Shown here piece by piece: positions 29,054 through 40,140 of a stretch of DNA of 64,000 nt. The position numbers and the translations under genes were made by a program. The notes below the pieces were generated by a model. That model was not told where the DNA came from and did not search any database. It saw only the letters and a program-made list of their open reading frames with translations. Every line of letters starts with the position of its first letter. Positions within the stretch are counted from its first letter, which is position 1. Source of the stretch: Caulobacter sp. Root343 (lineage in GTDB: Bacteria > Pseudomonadota > Alphaproteobacteria > Caulobacterales > Caulobacteraceae); contig NZ_LMDF01000001.1 of assembly GCF_001425745.1 (NCBI RefSeq), positions 1 through 64,000 on the forward strand. Direction: 5' to 3'.

Positions 29054-30297
29054 GCGCGTTCGCGTCGTTCTAGCTTGTCGATGAAATGGAGCATGGCCTG
29101 AGCCGCCAAGGCGCAGTCGGCCTCGGTGACGGCCTCGGCCGGGTTGTGGCTGATCCCGCCTTCGCAGCGGATGAACAGCATGGCCACCGGGCACAGCCGC
29201 GCCATCACCATGGCGTCGTGGCCGGCGCCCGAGGGCAGGCGTCGGGCCGGCAGCGAGAGATCGGCCAGGGCCTCGCCCAGCAGGTCCATCAGCGATGGAT
29301 CGCAGGGGCTTTCGGCCAGGGCCTGCATCAGCTGGATCTGCGCCTTCAGGCCGCGTGCGCCGACGATGGCGTGGATCTCGACACAGACCGCGTCGGCGGC
29401 GGCGTCGCGGGTCGCGGAGGTCTCGGCGCGGATGTCCATCGAGAACTCGACCGCGCCGGGAATGACATTGAACGCGCCGGGCAGGGCGGTCACCCGGCCG
29501 ACGGTGCCGACCAGGCCGTCCTTTCCGGCGCGACAGATCCGCTCCAGGGCCAGGATGCATTCGGCGGCGGCGGGCCCCGGATCCTCGCGCAGGTTCATTG
29601 GCGTGGTGCCCGCATGGCCGGCGGTTCCCTCGATGCGGACCATAAGCCGCTTCTGGGCGGCGATGGCGGTAACCACGCCCAGCGCCAGGCCCTCGGCCTC
29701 CAGCACCGGGCCCTGCTCGATATGCGCCTCGAGGAAGGCCAGGACGTCCTCGGGCCTCCGCGCGGCCGAGGCGATGCCGACCGGGTCTCCGCCGAAAGCG
29801 GTCAAGGCCTCGGCTACGGTGATCCCCTCGGCGTCCTTCATGTCCAGGGCGGTGGTGTCCAGCACGCCGGCGATGGCGCGGCTGCAGCTCATCGAGGCGG
29901 GGAAGCGCGAGCCCTCCTCGTCGCCGAACGCCACGGCCTCGATGGCGAAGGGCAGGCGGCGGCCGGCGGCGTTCAGGGCCTCGACCACGTCGATCCCCAG
30001 CATGATGCCCAGCGGCCCGTCATAACGCCCGCCGTTGCGGACGCTGTCGATGTGCGAGCCGATGATCAGAGCCTTGGCCCCGGGGGCCTCGCCCTCGTAG
30101 CGGCCGATCAGGTTGGCGGCGGCGTCGCGGCGGACGCTCATGCCTGCGCCCTTCATCCAGTCGGTCAGGGTGGTCAGGGCGGCTTCGTGGGCGGGCGTCA
30201 GGAACCGGCGCGTCAGCTGGCCCTCGATCTCGCTATAGGGCGCCACGCCCAGCAGGTCGCAGCGCGCCTTGGCCCTTACCCCGATGTCGATCGTCAC
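29050..30297 (-). CDS. Allantoate amidohydrolase (M20 family)
   Basis: This 415-residue binuclear metallopeptidase-like hydrolase would convert allantoate to ureidoglycine, CO2 and ammonia. Visible features are IGSHIDSVRNGGRYDGPLG with the metal His and Asp near residue 80, FGDEEGSRFPASMSCSRA with the catalytic Glu pair near 125, HIEQGPVLE near 195, and the dimerisation lid GTAGHAGTTPMNLREDP near 220. These fit the AllC/HyuC subfamily; N-carbamoyl-amino-acid hydrolase is the alternative, and the operon argues for allantoate. I chose GTG 30297, with GAAGG 5 bases upstream. It is the first gene of the minus-strand purine operon. Confidence 0.9.
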   Translation of the reverse strand: MTIDIGVRAKARCDLLGVAPYSEIEGQLTRRFLTPAHEAALTTLTDWMKGAGMSVRRDAAANLIGRYEGEAPGAKALIIGSHIDSVRNGGRYDGPLGIMLGIDVVEALNAAGRRLPFAIEAVAFGDEEGSRFPASMSCSRAIAGVLDTTALDMKDAEGITVAEALTAFGGDPVGIASAARRPEDVLAFLEAHIEQGPVLEAEGLALGVVTAIAAQKRLMVRIEGTAGHAGTTPMNLREDPGPAAAECILALERICRAGKDGLVGTVGRVTALPGAFNVIPGAVEFSMDIRAETSATRDAAADAVCVEIHAIVGARGLKAQIQLMQALAESPCDPSLMDLLGEALADLSLPARRLPSGAGHDAMVMARLCPVAMLFIRCEGGISHNPAEAVTEADCALAAQAMLHFIDKLERRERA

Positions 30298-30586
30298 GCT
30301 CACCTTCGATTCGACCCCCGCATCGTTCGATCGCCGAGACTCCAGGCCTAGCAGGAGAGACCTGAAAGCCTTGCCCGGCAACCGTCCCCGCGCTTCAATG
30401 GCGCGCGGGCGCCTCGACAAGCGCCATCCGCGAGCGGCGGCGCCTAAGCCTAAGTCATAAACTACTTACTTATGCGGAGCGAGGGGCGTCTGTTCCAAGG
30501 CGACGGGGGCGGGCGGGACCCTGAAACCCTCTTCTCCCGGGCTCCGCGATACGGCAGTTTCGCCGACCAAGGGGGCGCGATCGGAA
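30298..30586. promoter_or_regulatory. Divergent promoter region of the allantoate operon and a secreted-protein gene
   Basis: This 289-bp region holds the putative purine operator at 30454-30469 within an A+T-richer patch, followed on the minus strand by a leader of about 155 bases before the allantoate amidohydrolase start. The remaining sequence is featureless to me. Confidence 0.5.
30454..30469 (-). promoter_or_regulatory. Putative purine-regulon operator, site 4
   Basis: GTCAT-AAACTA-CTTAC fits the same spacing as sites 1-3, with one arm perfect and the other degenerate. On the minus strand the flanking string is CATAAGTAAGTAG, sharing CATAAGTAA with sites 1 and 2. It lies upstream of the allantoate amidohydrolase operon. 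Confidence 0.5.
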
Positions 30587-30976
30587 ATGACGATGACGCC
30601 TGTATTCCGTGGCCTGATCCTCGCCACGCTGATGGCCGTTCCCGGCCTCGCCACCGCCGCATCCGGCGCGACGACGCTGCCGGCTGAGATCTCGATCCCG
30701 GCAAAGCTGACCCTGCTGCCGTTGAAGGGCGCGGTCGGGCGCGAGAACCCGTTCTATCGCGGGTATCGCCCGATCTTCGTCTTCGCCGGCTCCAAGGCCG
30801 AGGTGGCGTGCGCGATCGATCTGTCGGGCGGCGAGGAACGGGTCGTGCCGGGCCAGACCGTCGACGTTCTGCTGCACTGCGCCGAGGCGGCGACGGTCGA
30901 CGCGACCGCTCCGACGTTCATCTTCCTTGAAGGCGGCCGCAAGGTGGGCGAGGGCGAGCTCAAGCTCGCGCGCTGA
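30587..30976 (+). CDS. Small secreted protein of unknown function
   Basis: This 129-residue protein has a clear signal peptide (GLILATLMAVPGLATAASG, cleavage near residue 25). The mature part of about 100 residues is rich in beta-type segments, has two cysteines (VACAID and LLHCAEA) that could form a disulfide, and resembles an elongation-factor or translocation-type beta-sandwich (PLKGAVGRENPFYRGYRPIFVF). I do not recognise a family. ATG 30587 lies downstream of AAATG-rich sequence without a strong ribosome site; the second ATG at 30593 is equally possible. It is divergent from the purine operon across operator site 4. Confidence 0.75.
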   Translation: MTMTPVFRGLILATLMAVPGLATAASGATTLPAEISIPAKLTLLPLKGAVGRENPFYRGYRPIFVFAGSKAEVACAIDLSGGEERVVPGQTVDVLLHCAEAATVDATAPTFIFLEGGRKVGEGELKLAR

Positions 30977-30982
30977 GCCGCC

Positions 30983-32407
30983 CTACGCGCCCAGCCAAGC
31001 CTCCAGGTCCTTCAGCGCGCGCAGGCTCATCAGCCGCTTCTTGGCGCGGCCGCGCTCCTTCAGCGGGATCTTCTTGCCTTCCTCGTCGACTTTGGGGGTC
31101 TCGAGCGGCGGCAGCAGGCCGTAGTTGATGTTCATCGGCTGGAAGGAGCCGCCTTGGCCGCCCTCCAGGTGGCCGCCGGTGATGTGCTCGACCAGGGCCC
31201 CGAGCGCGGTGGTCCCGGGCGGCGCCTCGATCGGCGCGCCCTTGCGGTCGGCGGCGGCGAAGCGGCCGGTCAGCAGGCCCATGGCGGCGCTCTCGACATA
31301 GCCTTCGACCCCGGTGACCTGGCCGGCGAAGCGCAGGCGCGGCTGGACCTTCATCCGCAGCGACTTGTCCAGCAGCTTGGGTGAATTGATGAAGGTGTTG
31401 CGGTGCAGGCCGCCCAGCCGGGCGAACTGGGCGTTCTCCAGGCCCGGGATCATCCGGAAGGTCTCGGCCTGAACGCCGTGCTTCAGCTTGGTCTGGAAGC
31501 CGACCATGTTCCACAAGGTGGCCAGGGCGTTGTCCTGGCGCAGCTGGACGATGGCGTAGGCTTTTACCAGCGGGTCACGCGGATTGGTCAGGCCCACCGG
31601 CTTCATCGGGCCGTGGCGCAGGGTTTCGCGACCGCGCTCGGCCATCACCTCGATCGGCAGGCAGCCGTCGAAATAGGGGACGTTCTCCCACTCCTTGAAC
31701 TCGGACTTGGGGCCGGCCAGCAGGGCGTCGATGAAGGCCTCGTACTGGTCCTTGTTCATCGGACAGTTGATGTAGGCCGCCGCGTCGCCGCCCGGGCCTT
31801 CCTTGTCGTAGCGCGACTGGCGCCAGGCGACGTCCATGTTGATCGAGTCGAAGTGGATGATCGGCGCGATGGCGTCGAAGAAGCTGAGCTGACCCTCGCC
31901 GGTCAGCTCCAGGATCGCCTCGGCCAGGGCCGGCGAGGTGAGGGGGCCGGTGGCGACGATGACGTTGTCCCATCCATTTGTCTCATTGGCCTCGGGCGGC
32001 AGGCCGGCGATCTCGCCCCGCTCGATCGTGACCAGCGGGTGCGCCTCCAGCCGGCGGGTGACCTCGGCCGAGAAGCGGTCGCGGTCGACGGCCAGGGCGC
32101 CGCCCGCCGGCACCTGGTGCTGGTCGGCGGCCGACATGATCAGGCTGTCGCAGCGGCGCATCTCGGCGTGCAGCAGGCCGACGGCGTTGAACTGCCAGTC
32201 GTCCGAGCGGAACGAGTTGGAGCAGACCATCTCGGCCAGGCCGTCGGTCTGGTGGGCGTCGGTGGTGACTTTGCCCGAGGCGTCGTCGCGCCGCATTTCA
32301 TGAAGGACGACAGGCACGCCGCTCTGGGCGATCTGCCAGGCGGCCTCTGAGCCGGCCAGGCCGCCGCCGATGACATGGACGGGCTGATAGTTCGAATGCG
32401 TGGTCAT
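30983..32407 (-). CDS. trmFO: tRNA (uracil-54-C5)-methyltransferase, folate/FAD-dependent
   Basis: This 474-residue protein makes ribothymidine at position 54 of tRNA using methylene-tetrahydrofolate and FADH2. The FAD-binding motif [16 protein letters not shown] lies at residues 12-27. TrmFO signatures [14 protein letters not shown] near 58 and [16 protein letters not shown] near 205 carry conserved cysteines, and [17 protein letters not shown] near 345 completes the GidA-related fold. The C-terminus has a lysine-rich tail. It ends 7 bases from the convergent secreted-protein gene. Confidence 0.95.
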   Translation of the reverse strand: MTTHSNYQPVHVIGGGLAGSEAAWQIAQSGVPVVLHEMRRDDASGKVTTDAHQTDGLAEMVCSNSFRSDDWQFNAVGLLHAEMRRCDSLIMSAADQHQVPAGGALAVDRDRFSAEVTRRLEAHPLVTIERGEIAGLPPEANETNGWDNVIVATGPLTSPALAEAILELTGEGQLSFFDAIAPIIHFDSINMDVAWRQSRYDKEGPGGDAAAYINCPMNKDQYEAFIDALLAGPKSEFKEWENVPYFDGCLPIEVMAERGRETLRHGPMKPVGLTNPRDPLVKAYAIVQLRQDNALATLWNMVGFQTKLKHGVQAETFRMIPGLENAQFARLGGLHRNTFINSPKLLDKSLRMKVQPRLRFAGQVTGVEGYVESAAMGLLTGRFAAADRKGAPIEAPPGTTALGALVEHITGGHLEGGQGGSFQPMNINYGLLPPLETPKVDEEGKKIPLKERGRAKKRLMSLRALKDLEAWLGA

Positions 32408-32502
32408 GGGGCGCCCTATACCCTCGGCTGTCGTTCGGCGAAACCTGGTGTAGGCTCTCTGATGGGCCGGGCCCTTCGCGCCTGGTGATCCTGGGAGGGG
32501 AC

Positions 32503-33438
32503 ATGGCGAGGTTTTCCGTGACCGAGGCGGCGACGGCCGGCTTCGGCGTGATCGGTCGCAAGCCTTTGGCGGTGGTGGGCTGGGCGGTCGCCCTGGCCTT
32601 GGCGCTGATGGTCCCGGCCGTCCTGTGCTTCCTGACCCTGGGTCCGGAGTTCCAGAAACTGGTCCAGCTGGCCATGACCCAGCGCGGCGGCGACCCCAGC
32701 CCCGAGGCGATGCAGCAGATGATGCAGGCGCAGTCGGGCATGACCGCCGTGAACATGCTGTTCTGGCTGTGGTCCTCTTTCGTTAAGGCGGTGTTCTGCG
32801 CGGCGGTGTTCCGCGCCGTGCTGACGCCCGGCCAGTCGGCCTGGGCCTATCTGCGGATCGGCTCGCGCGAGATGTGGCTGACCCTGCTGCTGCTGGTCGA
32901 GCAGGTGCTGGCGATGATCGCCATCTTCGTGCTCGTGCTGCTGGTGGTGGTGCTGACCGCCATCGTCGCGGTCGGCGGCGGGGAGAGCGGCCACATGGCG
33001 GCGATCGCCACGGGCTGCGTCGGGGCGCTGATCGCGTTCGGCGTCGTGTTCTGGGTCGCGCTGCGGCTGTCGATGGCCGCGCCGATGACCTTCGTCGACA
33101 ACCAGTTCCGACTGTTCGAGTCCTGGAGCCTGACCCGGGGCCAGGGCTGGCGGCTGCTGGGCGTGGCCGTGCTGATCGTGGTGTTCATCCTGGGCTTGGA
33201 GATCCTGGTCGGCGGGGTGGTGGTCGGCGTCGCCCTGGGGGGCGGCGCGCTGGCGGCGCTGCAAGGTCCGGGCGGATTGGAAGCCTTCATGGCCCGGCCG
33301 CCGCTCGAGCTGCTGCGCGATCTCTGGCCCTGGCTGGTGGTGTTCGGAACGGTCGCGGCGCTGTTCAGCGCCGTGGTCCACGCATTGTTCTATGCCCCCT
33401 GGGCGGTGATCCATCGGGCCTTGACCACGCGAGCGTAG
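32503..33438 (+). CDS. Polytopic membrane protein, paralogue 1 of 4
   Basis: This 311-residue protein has about six hydrophobic segments (residues 25-45, 85-105, 125-155, 165-190, 225-250, 275-300). It shares two motifs with the genes at 33570, 34335 and 36009: [11 protein letters not shown] near residue 115, and [20 protein letters not shown] followed by [11 protein letters not shown] near 185-225. The closest recognisable type is a membrane-anchoring domain of glycerophosphodiesterase-like or uncharacterised alphaproteobacterial proteins; no enzymatic domain is seen. ATG 32503 follows GGGAGGGG. It is divergent from trmFO. Confidence 0.8.
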   Translation: MARFSVTEAATAGFGVIGRKPLAVVGWAVALALALMVPAVLCFLTLGPEFQKLVQLAMTQRGGDPSPEAMQQMMQAQSGMTAVNMLFWLWSSFVKAVFCAAVFRAVLTPGQSAWAYLRIGSREMWLTLLLLVEQVLAMIAIFVLVLLVVVLTAIVAVGGGESGHMAAIATGCVGALIAFGVVFWVALRLSMAAPMTFVDNQFRLFESWSLTRGQGWRLLGVAVLIVVFILGLEILVGGVVVGVALGGGALAALQGPGGLEAFMARPPLELLRDLWPWLVVFGTVAALFSAVVHALFYAPWAVIHRALTTRA

Positions 33439-33569
33439 CGGCCGCGTCACGGCGACCCGAAATCCGCTCACGTCGGCGCGACGCCATCGCCAGAAGCCCG
33501 CCGAGGCCATAGATTGCGCGTGACGCGACGACTCGGTGGGCGAGGGGCGTGCGAGAGGGACGTGATCGG

Positions 33570-34334
33570 ATGACGGACGGAGCGGCGGGAGTCGGCGCGA
33601 CCTTGCGCGCGGGCCTTTCCGACGTGGCGAACGCGGGGCGCGACTGTTGGGGCGCCTTGGCGTTCGCGGTCGTGCTCACCGTCGTCGCCGGGGTTCTGCC
33701 GCCGGGCGCGCGCTTCGCGGCCACGCTGCTGGCGGGCGTGATCGCCCAGGGCGCGCTGTTCCGCCGGGCCTTCGGTCGCCAGGCCGGCCTAAAAGGGCTG
33801 CGCTGGGGACGTGACGAGTGGCGGCTGCTGGCCGCGCAACTGATGATCCTGGCCTTGATGCTGCTGATCGGCGCGATCCTGATGGTGGTCGTCGGCGGCG
33901 TCGCCCTCGGCGTGGCCCGCACCGCCGCGCCCAACTTCGACGCGGGCTCCACGGCGGGCTGGAAGGCGGCCTTCGCCAGCGCCGGTCCGGCCGGCTTCGT
34001 CGTCGCCCTGGCCCCGCTGGCCAGCCTGGCGATCCTGGTCTGGCTGGGCCTTCGCCTCTCGTTGTCGGCTCCGGCCACGGTCGAGCAGTCGGGCGTGCGG
34101 GTCCTGAGCGCCTTTCCGCTGACCCGGGGCCGCGTCCCCGCGCTGTTGGTGATCGGCCTGGCCATCGCCGTGCCGGTGGCGCTGCTCAGCGCGGTGCTGA
34201 GCCTGGCACAAGGCCAGGGGCTGGCCGTGGCCGCCGTGCTGGCGGTCTGCACCTATTTCTACGCCATGCCGGCCTGGACCGGATCGCTGGCCCATTTCTA
34301 CCGCCACGGCGCGGCCTCGCAGGACCAACGCTAG
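33570..34334 (+). CDS. Polytopic membrane protein, paralogue 2 of 4
   Basis: This 254-residue membrane protein is the shortest and most divergent of the four paralogues. The corresponding motifs are LKGLRWGRDEWRLLAAQ near residue 75 and LGLRLSLSAPATVEQSG followed by LTRGRVPALL near 155-185. It has about six hydrophobic segments. ATG 33570 is preceded by GAGAGGGA; an in-frame start 21 bases upstream is weaker. Its TAG stop is directly followed by the ATG of paralogue 3, so the two are co-transcribed. Function unknown. Confidence 0.78.
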   Translation: MTDGAAGVGATLRAGLSDVANAGRDCWGALAFAVVLTVVAGVLPPGARFAATLLAGVIAQGALFRRAFGRQAGLKGLRWGRDEWRLLAAQLMILALMLLIGAILMVVVGGVALGVARTAAPNFDAGSTAGWKAAFASAGPAGFVVALAPLASLAILVWLGLRLSLSAPATVEQSGVRVLSAFPLTRGRVPALLVIGLAIAVPVALLSAVLSLAQGQGLAVAAVLAVCTYFYAMPAWTGSLAHFYRHGAASQDQR

Positions 34335-35219
34335 ATGTCTGTTCGCCCCGTCGACGCCGCCCTCGAGGGCCTCCGCACCATGCGGCGCAAGCCGCTGCCC
34401 GTGCTGGCCTGGGCGACCTTCTCGCTGGTCATGCTGCCGATCCTGGGCCTGATCGCCAAGATCGTGCTGGGCGAGGAAGGCCGCGCGGCGCTGAACGGCC
34501 GAGGCTCGTCGGCCGACCCGCGCGAGATCCTCGACCTGGTCACCCACCTGGGCGGAGTGATGGTGCTGCTGATCGCTTTGGCTCTGGTTTTGGGCTCGGT
34601 GCTGCAGGCGGCGATCATCCGCTCGGTGATCGAGCCGAAGAACGACCGTTTCGCCTATCTGCGCCTGGGCAAGGAAGAGCTGCAGTTGCTGGTCGTATCG
34701 CTGATCACCTGGGCCGCCGCCCTGGGCGTGACGGTGATCCCGTCCGGCGCGGTGGTGCTGGGCGCGGCCCTGCTGTCGGGCGCGGCGGCCGGCTGGTTCG
34801 CCACCCTGGGCGGCCTGGCCGTGATCGGCCTGTCGCTGTGGGTGGCCGTGCGCCTGTCGCTGCTGGGCCCGCACGCCTTCTCGCACCATCACATCGACAT
34901 CCGCGCCGCCTGGATCCAGACCCACGGCCAGTTCTTCCGACTGCTGGGCATGTTCGCCCTGACCTTGATCCTCAGCGCCCTGGTCTCGATCGTCGGCGCG
35001 ACGCTGTCGAGCATCGTCGGCAATGTCGTCGGCGGCGGCGTCCAGTCGACCGACGGCGGTGTGGTGGCCAGTCACCCGCGCCTGATCCTGACCTTGCTGG
35101 CCAATCTACTGCTGGCGCCGATCTTCCTGACCCTGCAGACGGTGATCCTGGTCGCGGCTCCGGCCAAGGCTTTCGCCCACCTGAACCAGGACGAGATCGA
35201 CGCGGGGCTGCACGCGTAG
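34335..35219 (+). CDS. Polytopic membrane protein, paralogue 3 of 4
   Basis: This 294-residue protein has the same topology as paralogue 1: an N-terminal helix-forming DAALEGLRTMRRKPLPVLAW, FAYLRLGKEELQLLVV near residue 110, AVRLSLLGPHAFSHHHIDIR and THGQFFRLLGMF near 175-205, and a long hydrophobic C-terminus. The histidine cluster SHHHID is unique to this copy. The gene abuts paralogue 2 with no spacer. Function unknown. Confidence 0.8.
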   Translation: MSVRPVDAALEGLRTMRRKPLPVLAWATFSLVMLPILGLIAKIVLGEEGRAALNGRGSSADPREILDLVTHLGGVMVLLIALALVLGSVLQAAIIRSVIEPKNDRFAYLRLGKEELQLLVVSLITWAAALGVTVIPSGAVVLGAALLSGAAAGWFATLGGLAVIGLSLWVAVRLSLLGPHAFSHHHIDIRAAWIQTHGQFFRLLGMFALTLILSALVSIVGATLSSIVGNVVGGGVQSTDGGVVASHPRLILTLLANLLLAPIFLTLQTVILVAAPAKAFAHLNQDEIDAGLHA

Positions 35220-35225
35220 GAGCGT

Positions 35226-35840
35226 CTACGCCCCCGCGCTGGGCCGGGCCGCCATCCGTTCGCGCCAGGCCAGGACGTGCTTGGCCTCGGAGGGTGTCGA
35301 GAGACCCGTGAAGTCGGCGAAGTCCAGGGTGGTCTGCCCGGCGATGTCGGCGATCGTATAGGTGTCGCCCACCAGGTAGGGCCGACCGTCGGCCAGTTCG
35401 CGGTCCAGCCACAGCTGGATCTTGGCGACCGCCTCGCGGTTGGACTCGCCGAACTCCTTGTGCTGCGTCAGCAGATGCGCCGTGAACGGATGAGCGTGGC
35501 GCCAGAACATGCCGACCGGCACGGTCAGGCGGAACTCGATCCGCCGGGTCCACATCTCGACCTGGGCCTGTTCCAGCGCCGTGACCCCGAACAGCGGCGG
35601 ATCGGGGTGCAGCACCTCGAAATAGCGGCAGATGGCGACGGTCTCGCTGAGCATGGTCCCGTCGTCCAGCTCCAGCACCGGCACCTGGCCCAAGCTGTTG
35701 CGCGCCAGATGCTCGGGCGACTTGTGGCCGCCCTGGCGCATGCCGATCGGGATCTCGGGAACCTCGACGCCCTTCTCGGCCAGGAAGATCCGCACCCGAC
35801 GCGGATTGGGGGCCGGCATGGCCTCGCCATAGAGTTTCAT
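35226..35840 (-). CDS. Glutathione S-transferase family protein
   Basis: This 204-residue cytosolic protein has an N-terminal thioredoxin-fold domain (KLYGEAMPAPNPRRVRIFLAEKG, GQVPVLELDDG and LSETVAICRYFE, which bind glutathione). The helical C-terminal domain contains YLVGDTYTIADIAGQTTLDF, the usual N-capping motif. The catalytic Tyr or Ser position is not conserved in an obvious way (AMPAPNPRR). The substrate is unknown. ATG 35840 follows GGAGGGAACG. It is inserted on the opposite strand between paralogues 3 and 4 of the membrane-protein array. Confidence 0.9.
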   Translation of the reverse strand: MKLYGEAMPAPNPRRVRIFLAEKGVEVPEIPIGMRQGGHKSPEHLARNSLGQVPVLELDDGTMLSETVAICRYFEVLHPDPPLFGVTALEQAQVEMWTRRIEFRLTVPVGMFWRHAHPFTAHLLTQHKEFGESNREAVAKIQLWLDRELADGRPYLVGDTYTIADIAGQTTLDFADFTGLSTPSEAKHVLAWRERMAARPSAGA

Positions 35841-36008
35841 CGTTCCCTCCCGGTTCACGGCGACGCTCGCGGCCGCCTTTCAAACGGATGTTAGAGTTAT
35901 GCCGCCCCCCGCCGCAACCCCGAACGAAAAAGCGGCGTTGCGCCCTGTCGAAGCGGCGCGAACCTTGTTAGGCCTACCGCCCTGTTCGCCATCCCGAATG
36001 AGCCTGTC

Positions 36009-36914
36009 ATGTCCAAGTTCTCCGCCTCCGACGCGGCCTTCTCCGGTTTCCGCCTGGTGCGGGAGAACCTGAAGACCGTGGCCGTCTGGGCGGCGGCGAT
36101 GACGGTGCTGTCGATCCTGTCCAACGCCCTGGCCATCCAGTTCTTCGGCCCCAAGCTGGGGGCGTTCCTCAACTACATGTCCGACAACAGCACGCCGGAT
36201 CCGGAGGAACTGGTCCGCCGCGCGTCCGACCTGGCGCCGCTGATGCTGTGGTCGCTGCCCTACAGCCTGCTGCTGAACGGGGTGATCTTCGCGGCCCTGA
36301 ACCGTCTGGTCCTGCGTCCCCACGACAGCCGTTTCGCCTATCTGCGCCTGGGCATGGACGAGGTGCGCCAAGCCGCCGTGTGGCTGCTGGTCAGCTTGGT
36401 GCTGATGGGCGTGCTGTTCCTCGGCTCGGCCGTGTCGGGTTTCCTGGGCGCGCTGGGCGGCCCGACCGGCGCGTTCCTGGCCCTGCTGTGCGGCCTCGGC
36501 TCGATCGGCGCGATGATCTATCTGGCCGTGCGCCTGTCCTTCGCCTCGGCCGTGACCTTCGACAGCGGCAAGATCACCCTGTTCCGCTCGCTGCCGGCGA
36601 CCAAGGGCTTGTTCTGGCCGCTGGTCGGCGCCTATCTGCTGGCCGGGGTGATGAGCGTGATCGTCATCCTGCTGATCTGGATGATCGTCTACGCGGCCGG
36701 CCTGATCGCCTCGGGCGACTTCGCCGCCACGGGCCGGATGATGCGCGCCGACACCAGTTCCCTGCGGGCCTATTTCACCCCCGCCGGCGTCGTCCAGGCG
36801 CTGTTCTCGGGCATATTCTCGGTGCTGACGACGCTGATCGTGTTCGGCCCCGCGCCGTCGATCTACCGCGAGCTCAAGGAGGGCGGCGACGGGACGACCG
36901 ACGGCGGCTGGTAG
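36009..36914 (+). CDS. Polytopic membrane protein, paralogue 4 of 4
   Basis: This 301-residue protein has the family features FSASDAAFSGFRLVREN at the N-terminus (compare [17 protein letters not shown] in paralogue 1), FAYLRLGMDEVRQAAV near residue 115, and AVRLSFASAVTFDSGKITLF then ATKGLFWPLVGAYLL near 175-215. There are about six hydrophobic segments. The gene is monocistronic, with a bidirectional terminator between it and uvrA. Function unknown. Confidence 0.8.
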   Translation: MSKFSASDAAFSGFRLVRENLKTVAVWAAAMTVLSILSNALAIQFFGPKLGAFLNYMSDNSTPDPEELVRRASDLAPLMLWSLPYSLLLNGVIFAALNRLVLRPHDSRFAYLRLGMDEVRQAAVWLLVSLVLMGVLFLGSAVSGFLGALGGPTGAFLALLCGLGSIGAMIYLAVRLSFASAVTFDSGKITLFRSLPATKGLFWPLVGAYLLAGVMSVIVILLIWMIVYAAGLIASGDFAATGRMMRADTSSLRAYFTPAGVVQALFSGIFSVLTTLIVFGPAPSIYRELKEGGDGTTDGGW

Positions 36915-36931
36915 GCGCCGCGATCCTCGCC

Positions 36932-36971
36932 AAACAAAGACGCCCCGGAGATTGCTCTCCGGGGCGTTTGT
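36932..36971. terminator. Bidirectional rho-independent terminator
   Basis: ACGCCCCGGAG and CTCCGGGGCGT form an 11-bp stem around ATTGCT, with AAACAAAG before and TTGTGTTT after. It ends both the membrane-protein gene (+) and uvrA (-), which are convergent. Confidence 0.88.
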
Positions 36972-36986
36972 GTTTCCAGCTGGGGC

Positions 36987-39896
<2,910 letters not shown>

Positions 39897-39974
39897 GTTT
39901 TCCGGAACGTTGGACCGCGCGATTGGTCGCGGCGCAGCGGCTATATGTAGGGCGCAAGCCGCGAATTAACACAA

Positions 39975-39989
39975 GAACAAGATGCGAAC
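39975..39989 (-). promoter_or_regulatory. LexA (SOS) box upstream of uvrA
   Basis: The plus strand reads GAAC-AAGATGC-GAAC, which on the uvrA strand is GTTC-GCATCTT-GTTC. This is an exact match to the alphaproteobacterial LexA site GTTC-N7-GTTC. The position, 79 bases before the uvrA ATG, fits promoter repression. uvrA is a known SOS gene in Caulobacter. Confidence 0.88.
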
Positions 39990-40016
39990 AAATGTCGCGC
40001 GCGTGAGGCGCTGTTT

Positions 40017-40062
40017 CTGCTGACAGCCAGTGTCAGCAGCGGCGCCCGGTGCAGGGCGCCGC
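40017..40062. repeat. Twin perfect hairpins between uvrA and a hypothetical gene
   Basis: CTGCTGACA-gccag-TGTCAGCAG (40017-40039) is followed immediately by GCGGCGCCC-ggtgca-GGGCGCCGC (40039-40062). Both have 9-bp perfect stems and share one base. No T-tract follows, so they are not ordinary terminators, and the flanking genes are divergent. They may be a repeat element or RNA structure in the leader of the gene at 40141. Confidence 0.6.
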
Positions 40063-40140
40063 TTGGCCATGTTCGCGCCTCGAAAGGGGCGCTATCGAAA
40101 CGCGTTTTGGCGCCCAAGCTTAACTTGAGGTGGCGGGCGC

